Shown here: positions 59,452 to 64,000 of the stretch, one piece after another | How positions within the stretch are numbered: position 1 is the first letter of the stretch | Layout: every line of letters begins with the position of its first letter | Assembly: GCF_009189165.1 (NCBI RefSeq) | Contig: NZ_CP045118.1 | Span: 6,200,001-6,264,000 of the forward strand | Reading direction: 5' to 3' | DNA length: 64,000 bases | Source: Pseudomonas sp. SCB32 | GTDB lineage: Bacteria; Pseudomonadota; Gammaproteobacteria; Pseudomonadales; Pseudomonadaceae | Program-made: the position numbers and the translations under genes | Notes under the pieces: model-generated | Told to the model about the DNA's origin: nothing | The model's input: the letters and a program-made list of their open reading frames with translations, nothing else | Databases searched by the model: none

Positions 59452-60380
59452 TCGCGGAGGAAGCCCTGCAGCGCTCGGTGAAGCGCCCGGTACAGGGCCT
59501 CCACCTCGTCCACGCCGCGCCCGCGCAAGGCGCCATGCACCAGGCCATGACCGGGGAAGAACTCGCTGTCGACTCCGGCCTCGCGCAACGCCATGCAGTA
59601 ACGCTCGCCGTCGTCGCGCAGGGGATCGAATTCGGCGACGCCGACGAAGGCCGGCGGCAGACCGCTCAGGTCCGGCGCCAGCAATGGCAGGGCGAGTGGG
59701 TCGTGCCAGTCGGCGGGGCGGGAAATGTAGGTCGCCAGGTAGTTGTCGAGGTCGGCGCGGGACAACAGCGGCGCATCGGCACAGCTGTCACGCGAGGGGG
59801 TGTCGGCATTGCCCAATGCGGGATAGATCAGCGCCTGGGCGCGTGGCAGCGGCTCGCCGCCATCGCGCAAGGCGAGGCAGAGTGCGGCGCTGAGGTTGCC
59901 GCCAGCGCTGTCGCCGGCCACTAGCATGCGCTGTTTATCCACAGGCTCATCCAGGCCGTCACTGCGCAACCACCGCCACACCGCCAGGCTGTCGTGCAGG
60001 GCGGCAGGATAGGGATGCTCCGGCGCCAGCCGGTAGCTGACGGCGACCACCAGAATGCCCAGTTCAGCGGCCAGTTCGGCGCAGATCATGTCGTGGCTGC
60101 GCGCATTACCCAGCACCCATCCACCACCGTGCAGGTAGAGCAGGGTTGGCCAACCTGCGCTCGGGGACGATCCCTCGGGCCGGTAGAGACGCAGGTCGAC
60201 CAGGCCATCCGGCTGCACATCTCGAATCGACAACCGCGCCGGGAGTGGCGGCGCGAAGGCGGCGGCCATCCGGTCATAGCCTTCACGCTGGGCGGCGAGG
60301 GAGGTGTCGGCCACGGCGAAGGATTCCGTCCGGGCGACGAAGGCGTGCATGGCGTCAGACAGCGGATAGCGTCGTGTCAT
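59448..60380 (-). CDS. alpha/beta hydrolase (hormone-sensitive-lipase family)
   Basis: This 310-residue esterase has the HSL-type oxyanion motif LYLHGGGWVLGNARSHD near 84-100, the elbow GDSAGGNLSAAL near 157-168 with catalytic Ser, FDPLRDDGERY for the Asp near 253, and GHGLVHGAL for the His near 284. It is cytoplasmic. It is the last gene of the carnitine-catabolic run and is six bp downstream of cdhB. By memory a lipolytic enzyme is also next to cdhB in PAO1, where acylcarnitine hydrolysis has been proposed; the substrate is not provable here. Confidence 0.87.
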   Translation of the reverse strand: MTRRYPLSDAMHAFVARTESFAVADTSLAAQREGYDRMAAAFAPPLPARLSIRDVQPDGLVDLRLYRPEGSSPSAGWPTLLYLHGGGWVLGNARSHDMICAELAAELGILVVAVSYRLAPEHPYPAALHDSLAVWRWLRSDGLDEPVDKQRMLVAGDSAGGNLSAALCLALRDGGEPLPRAQALIYPALGNADTPSRDSCADAPLLSRADLDNYLATYISRPADWHDPLALPLLAPDLSGLPPAFVGVAEFDPLRDDGERYCMALREAGVDSEFFPGHGLVHGALRGRGVDEVEALYRALHRALQGFLRD

Positions 60381-60386
60381 CGGTGG

Positions 60387-60860
60387 TCATCCTGGCAGGC
60401 CGATGGTGCGCCCCACGTAGTCCGGGCGCGGCAGTGGGCGGTGCGCCTCGGCCAGCTGCAGCACGCGCTCCAGCACTTCGCCTTCGAAGGGCGCCGAACG
60501 TGCGCCGCCGTCGAGGCTCACGTGCAACAGCATCTGTTCGCTGGCGGCCAGGGCGAGGTCTTCGCCGGCGCGGTGCAGGCTGTGGAAAACGTGCAGGCGC
60601 TTGCGGTCGTGGGCGATCAGTTGGGTGCGTACTTCGACCTGTTCGCCTTCCTTCACTTCGTGCAGGTAGTTGAGGTGGACTTCGAGGGTGAACAGCGAGT
60701 TGTGGGTCTCGGCGCGGTTTTCCGCATCCAGGCCCAGGTGGTCCATCAGGGCATCGGTCGCGTAGCTGAACAGCAGCAGGTAGAAGGCATCGCGCAGGTG
60801 GCCGTTATAGTCGGTCCACTCACAGAGGATGGGGGTTTCGTAGGTTTTCAGGGCGTGCAT
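60387..60860 (-). CDS. cdhB: hot-dog thioesterase CdhB (betainyl-CoA thioesterase)
   Basis: This 157-residue hot-dog-fold acyl-CoA thioesterase has WTDYNGHLRDAFYLLLFSYATDALM near 16-40 with the active-site Asp, and LEVHLNYLHEVKEGEQVEVRTQLIAHDRKRLHVFHSL near 58-94, as in 4-hydroxybenzoyl-CoA-type enzymes. In the carnitine pathway it releases glycine betaine from betainyl-CoA made by CdhC. Position between cdhA and the hydrolase supports this. Soluble and cytoplasmic. Confidence 0.85.
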   Translation of the reverse strand: MHALKTYETPILCEWTDYNGHLRDAFYLLLFSYATDALMDHLGLDAENRAETHNSLFTLEVHLNYLHEVKEGEQVEVRTQLIAHDRKRLHVFHSLHRAGEDLALAASEQMLLHVSLDGGARSAPFEGEVLERVLQLAEAHRPLPRPDYVGRTIGLPG

Positions 60861-60878
60861 GGCGTGGCGTCCGTCAGG

Positions 60879-60912
60879 CCCTCACCCCAGCCCTCTCCCA
60901 GAGGGAGAGGGG
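60879..60912. repeat. short palindromic repeat, CCTCACCCCAGCCCTCTCCC family
   Basis: CCCTCACCCCAGCCCTCTCCC and the following GAGGGAGAGGGGG form a stem loop in the gap between cdhA and cdhB. Confidence 0.65.
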
Positions 60913-61026
60913 GTGGTCAGGAGCGGGTGGAAGTACTGAGGGTAGAACCTGATCAGGATTTCGCGAGCTGGCGCAGGACAAGGCGAGGAGCCGTCATGCC
61001 GACGCGCGGCAAATCCTGGCGGGCTC

Positions 61027-61992
61027 TTAGTCGGCGAAAGCGAAACCGTGTTTCGACTTGGTCTCCTTGATTGCGCCGAGCACCGCCAGCAGGCAGTCGT
61101 CGCGGTAGCGTTCCAGCTCGGCGATGCTGCGCGAGCCCTGCTGTTCGGAGGTACCTTCCACCACGCGATCGATCAGGGTTTCGGTCAGCTCCGGGGCCGG
61201 CAGGTAGGTCCAGGGCAACTGCAGCGCCGGGCCGAACTGGGCCATGAAGTGGCGCATCCCGGCGTTGCCGCCGGCCAGGGTGTAGGTGAGGAAGGTGCCC
61301 ATGAAGGACCAGCGCAGGCCGGCGCCAAAGCGGATCGCGTCGTCAATCTCGCCGGTGCTGGCGACGCCGTCGTTGACCAGGTGCAGTGCCTCGCGCCACA
61401 GGGCTTCGAGCAGGCGGTCGGCGATGAAGCCGGGGACTTCCTTGCGCACGTGCAGCGGGCGCATGCCGAGGGATTCGTAGACCTTGATGGCGGCCTGCAC
61501 CGCTTCCGGCGCGGTCTTCTCGCCGCCCACCACTTCCACCAGGGGCAGCAGGTAGACCGGGTTGAACGGGTGACCGACCACGCAGCGTTCGGGGTGCGTG
61601 GCGTCGGCGTAAAACTCGCTGGGCAGCAGGCCCGAGGTGCTGGAGCCGATCAGCGCGCTGGGACGTGCGGCGGCGCTGATCCTGGTGTGCAGCTCGCACT
61701 TGAGGTCGAGGCGTTCGGGGGCGCTTTCCTGGATGAAGTCGGCGTCGCGTACGCACTCTTCGATGGTGGCGACAAAACGCAGGCGCTCCTGCGAAGCGCC
61801 GGGGGCCAGGCCCGCTTTTTCCAAAGCCGGCCAGGCGTTGGCGATGCGCGCGCGCAGCGCGGCTTCGGCGCCGGGGGCCGGGTCCCAGGCGATGACGTCG
61901 AGGCCGTGGGCCAGGGCGCGGGCTACCCAGCCGCTGCCGATGACGCCGCTGCCGAGCGCGGCGAAGGTTTTGATTTGGGTGATGAAGGACAT
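61027..61992 (-). CDS. cdhA: L-carnitine dehydrogenase CdhA
   Basis: This is a 321-residue enzyme of the 3-hydroxyacyl-CoA dehydrogenase family. The Rossmann motif [20 protein letters not shown] (11-30) binds NAD+. The catalytic part has [12 protein letters not shown] near 117-128 and [20 protein letters not shown] near 138-157, where the His acts as base, followed by the helical C-terminal dimerisation domain ([21 protein letters not shown]). It oxidises L-carnitine to 3-dehydrocarnitine. ATG 61992 is preferred to longer frames that run into the upstream repeats. It is separated from cdhC by 267 bp of repeats. Confidence 0.9.
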   Translation of the reverse strand: MSFITQIKTFAALGSGVIGSGWVARALAHGLDVIAWDPAPGAEAALRARIANAWPALEKAGLAPGASQERLRFVATIEECVRDADFIQESAPERLDLKCELHTRISAAARPSALIGSSTSGLLPSEFYADATHPERCVVGHPFNPVYLLPLVEVVGGEKTAPEAVQAAIKVYESLGMRPLHVRKEVPGFIADRLLEALWREALHLVNDGVASTGEIDDAIRFGAGLRWSFMGTFLTYTLAGGNAGMRHFMAQFGPALQLPWTYLPAPELTETLIDRVVEGTSEQQGSRSIAELERYRDDCLLAVLGAIKETKSKHGFAFAD

Positions 61993-62017
61993 GGAAAGCA
62001 CCTGCCATTTTCTGGGC

Positions 62018-62244
62018 CCCCGCGTTCGCGGGGGAGACGTGAAGGGAAGCCAGGACGCCGGTAGCTGGAGATTTGTCGGGCAAGTGGGCCCCCCTGACCG
62101 GCCAGCACACCGTGCGTCATCCCCGCGTTTGCGGGGGTGACGTGAAAGGAAGCCAGAACGCCGGGGGCTGGAGTTTTTCGGGCCAGTGGGAACCACCCAT
62201 GACCAGCCAGCACACCGGGCGTCTTCCCCGCGAAGGCGGGGATC
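62018..62244. repeat. tandem repeat, about 104-bp unit, two copies and a stub
   Basis: Copies begin at 62018, 62121 and (truncated) 62226. Each starts with a CCCCGCGTTTGCGGGGG hairpin and continues GACGTGAAAGGAAGCCAGAACGCC..., then CCAGCACACCG-GCGTC. The unit fills most of the gap between cdhA and cdhC. The hairpin core also occurs at 40466-40482. Confidence 0.75.
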
Positions 62245-62259
62245 CAGAGAAGCCGTACT

Positions 62260-63144
62260 TCAGCGCGGCTTGAGGTTCATCTTCTTGCGCCCCTCGGCCG
62301 GGGTCAGGGCGCGGCCGCCGAGGCGTTCGATGATCTCGATGGCGCGTTCGACCAGTTGGCCGTTGCTGGCATGCACGCCACGGTCGAGCCAGATGTTGTC
62401 TTCCAGGCCCACGCGCACGTTGCCGCCCAGCAGCATGGCCTGGGCGACCATGGGCATCTGCGAGCGGCCGATGCCAAAGCCCGCCCAGGTCAGGCCGTCG
62501 GGGATGTTGTCGGCCATGGCCTTCATGGTGGTGGTGTCGGCCGGGGCGCCCCACGGGATGCCCAGGCAGATCTGGATCAGCGGGTCTTCCAGCAGGCCTT
62601 CCTTGAGCATCTGCTTGGCGAACCAGAGGTGGCCGGTATCGAAGATTTCCAGCTCGGCCTTCACGCCCAACTCGGTGATGCGCTTGGCACCGGCACGCAG
62701 TTGGGCCGGGGTGGAGACATAGATGAAGTCGCCGTCGCCGAAGTTGAGGGTGCCGCAGTCCAGGGTGCAGATTTCCGGCAGCAGCGCTTCGACGTGGGCC
62801 AGGCGCTCGATCGGGCCGACCAGGTCGGTGCCGGCGCCGAACTCCAGCGGCCGCTCGCCCTTGCCGATCTCCAGGTCACCGCCCATGCCGGCGGTGAGGT
62901 TGATGATGACGTCAGTGTCGCTCTCGCGGATGCGCTCCACCACTTCGCGATACAGGTTCACGTCGCGGCTGGGCTTGCCGGTCAGCGGGTCGCGGACGTG
63001 GCAGTGGGCGACGGTGGCGCCAGCCTTGGCGGCCTCGATGGCGGCGGCGGCGATTTCCTTGGGGGTGACGGGGATGGCCGGGTGCTTGCCGACGGTGTCG
63101 CCGGCGCCGGTCACCGCGCAGGTGACGATGACTTCGTAGTTCAC
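62260..63144 (-). CDS. cdhC: 3-dehydrocarnitine cleavage enzyme CdhC (BKACE family)
   Basis: This 294-residue TIM-barrel Zn enzyme of the DUF849/BKACE family starts [30 protein letters not shown]. It has the metal-ligand pair [16 protein letters not shown] near 45-60, [10 protein letters not shown] near 79-88 and a long C-terminal glycine-rich barrel part ([17 protein letters not shown]). It condenses 3-dehydrocarnitine with acetyl-CoA to give betainyl-CoA and acetoacetate. Placement between cdhA and caiX matches the carnitine cluster of pseudomonads. Confidence 0.9.
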   Translation of the reverse strand: MNYEVIVTCAVTGAGDTVGKHPAIPVTPKEIAAAAIEAAKAGATVAHCHVRDPLTGKPSRDVNLYREVVERIRESDTDVIINLTAGMGGDLEIGKGERPLEFGAGTDLVGPIERLAHVEALLPEICTLDCGTLNFGDGDFIYVSTPAQLRAGAKRITELGVKAELEIFDTGHLWFAKQMLKEGLLEDPLIQICLGIPWGAPADTTTMKAMADNIPDGLTWAGFGIGRSQMPMVAQAMLLGGNVRVGLEDNIWLDRGVHASNGQLVERAIEIIERLGGRALTPAEGRKKMNLKPR

Positions 63145-63211
63145 GGTGGCACTCCTTCTTGTGGTCGAGCGGAACCCCTGCGCGGCGGTGCGCAGGGAGT
63201 CCTGCAGGGAG

Positions 63212-64000
63212 TTACTTGAGCGAGATCTGGACGGCGCCGAGGCCGGGCTTGCCGTCGAAGGTGGTCACGCCGTCGAGCCACTTCTGCAGGGACTCGGGGT
63301 GCGCCTTGAGCCATGCCTTGGCGGCATCCACCGGCTGCGTGCGGTCGAGGATCGGCGCCATCACCTGGCTGACCTGCTCGCTGGTGAAGCTCAGGTTGTG
63401 CAGGAGCTTGGCGACGTTGCCGCACTGCTGCTGGTAGCCGCTGGCGGTCATGATCGAGACGGTGGCGGAGCCTTCGTTGGGACCGAACACGTCGTCGCTG
63501 CCGGTGAGGTATTTCATGTCGATCTGCAGGTTCATCGGGTGCGGCTTCCAGCCGAAGAACACCACCCACTGATTGCGCTTGATGGCGCGTTTGACCGCGG
63601 TGAGCATGCCGGCCTCGCTGGACTCGACGATCTGGAAGCCCTTCAGGCCGAACTTGTCCTTGGCGATCATGTCCGCGGTGATGCGGTTGGAACCGCTGCC
63701 CGGCTCGATCAGATAGATCTTGTTGTCGAGCTTGTCCTTGAACTTGGCGATGTCGGCGAAGGTTTTCAGGCCTCCGTCGTAGACGTAGGTCGGCACGGCG
63801 TAGGTGGACTGCGCGTCGGGCAGGGTCGGCGGGGTGATGACTTCGATCTGCTGCTTGTCGAGGTAGGGCTTGGCGACCGGTTGCATGGTCGGCTGCCAGT
63901 AGCCGAGGAAGAGGTCGAGCTGCTTGTCGGCCATGCCGGCAAGAACGATCTGCTGCGAGGCGCTGGTCTGCTTGACCTTGTAGCCCAGGCCATCGAGGAC
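63212..64000 (-). CDS. caiX: carnitine-binding periplasmic protein CaiX (5' end missing)
   Basis: The frame is open to the window edge, so the signal peptide and the start are outside. The 262 visible residues are homologous to the two betaine-binding proteins at 34968 and 36148: [68 protein letters not shown], and [18 protein letters not shown]. The aromatic residues of the quaternary-amine cage are present. Its neighbour cdhC points to carnitine as ligand. It has no permease beside it and would use CbcWV. Confidence 0.87.
   Translation of the reverse strand, partial: VLDGLGYKVKQTSASQQIVLAGMADKQLDLFLGYWQPTMQPVAKPYLDKQQIEVITPPTLPDAQSTYAVPTYVYDGGLKTFADIAKFKDKLDNKIYLIEPGSGSNRITADMIAKDKFGLKGFQIVESSEAGMLTAVKRAIKRNQWVVFFGWKPHPMNLQIDMKYLTGSDDVFGPNEGSATVSIMTASGYQQQCGNVAKLLHNLSFTSEQVSQVMAPILDRTQPVDAAKAWLKAHPESLQKWLDGVTTFDGKPGLGAVQISLK

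Noticed and set aside
62018..62244. CRISPR-like look of the repeats between cdhA and cdhC
   Set aside because: The whole ~104-bp unit is repeated, not short repeats with different spacers, and there are no cas genes.

Overview
The window is GC-rich (mostly 60-70 % by eye), with long antisense open frames over nearly every gene and many short inverted 'GTAGGAGCGAGC...' and 'GTAGGATGGGTAGAGC...' repeats. Gene content and order point to Pseudomonas, in or near the P. aeruginosa / P. nitroreducens / P. citronellolis group. Comparisons with P. aeruginosa PAO1 loci are from memory and no search was run.

Layout. (1) 1-9.2 kb: end of a DUF3301 gene, a small conserved gene overlapping an alpha/beta hydrolase, the DctB-DctD two-component pair for C4-dicarboxylates, two tandem 334-residue membrane paralogues, a small secreted protein, a LysR regulator, and two intergenic stretches that look like small-RNA loci. 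The one at 8907-9059 has a nested stem structure and a perfect terminator. (2) 9.2-26.7 kb: the arginine transaminase region. It holds a quinone reductase, an aldehyde dehydrogenase, aruH, aruI, an acyl-CoA synthetase, an acyl-CoA dehydrogenase and an enoyl-CoA hydratase. A XRE-cupin regulator stands divergent from a class II aldolase/DHDPS-like pair, followed by an amino-acid permease and an aruR / periplasmic binding protein / aruS signalling operon. Together these would take up arginine, transaminate it to 2-ketoarginine, decarboxylate it and oxidise the aldehyde. (3) 26.8-32.5 kb: a TetR regulator, a polyamine-type binding protein, a class III aminotransferase, a LuxR-type regulator and a secreted alpha/beta hydrolase. 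(4) 32.8-40.3 kb: glycine betaine/choline uptake and catabolism: cbcV, cbcW, cbcX, a second betaine binding protein, L-serine dehydratase, and the AraC-type regulator gbdR with a sigma-54 promoter. The region upstream of cbcX carries three GTCGCA hexamers at exact 21-bp steps.

(5) 40.4-57 kb looks like an accessory island set into the betaine/carnitine cluster. It contains a lone BRO-N protein, a glyoxalase-like pseudogene, a RelE/HigA-type toxin-antitoxin pair, an 83-bp RAYT-type palindrome and a contact-dependent inhibition locus. That locus is cdiB, a 3522-residue cdiA, and a pentapeptide-repeat gene in the immunity position. The CdiA tip resembles a ParB/sulfiredoxin-like fold, and this tip and its partner are clearly AT-richer than the rest. 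They are the best candidate for an undescribed toxin-immunity pair. (6) 56.4-59.5 kb: a LysR regulator divergent from a Tat-exported sulfite-oxidase-type molybdoenzyme and a dihaem cytochrome c. (7) 59.4-64 kb: carnitine catabolism: hydrolase, cdhB, cdhA, cdhC and the start-less end of caiX. This leads back into betaine metabolism and matches the gbdR cluster.

No tRNA, rRNA, CRISPR array, intact insertion sequence or replication origin was recognised.
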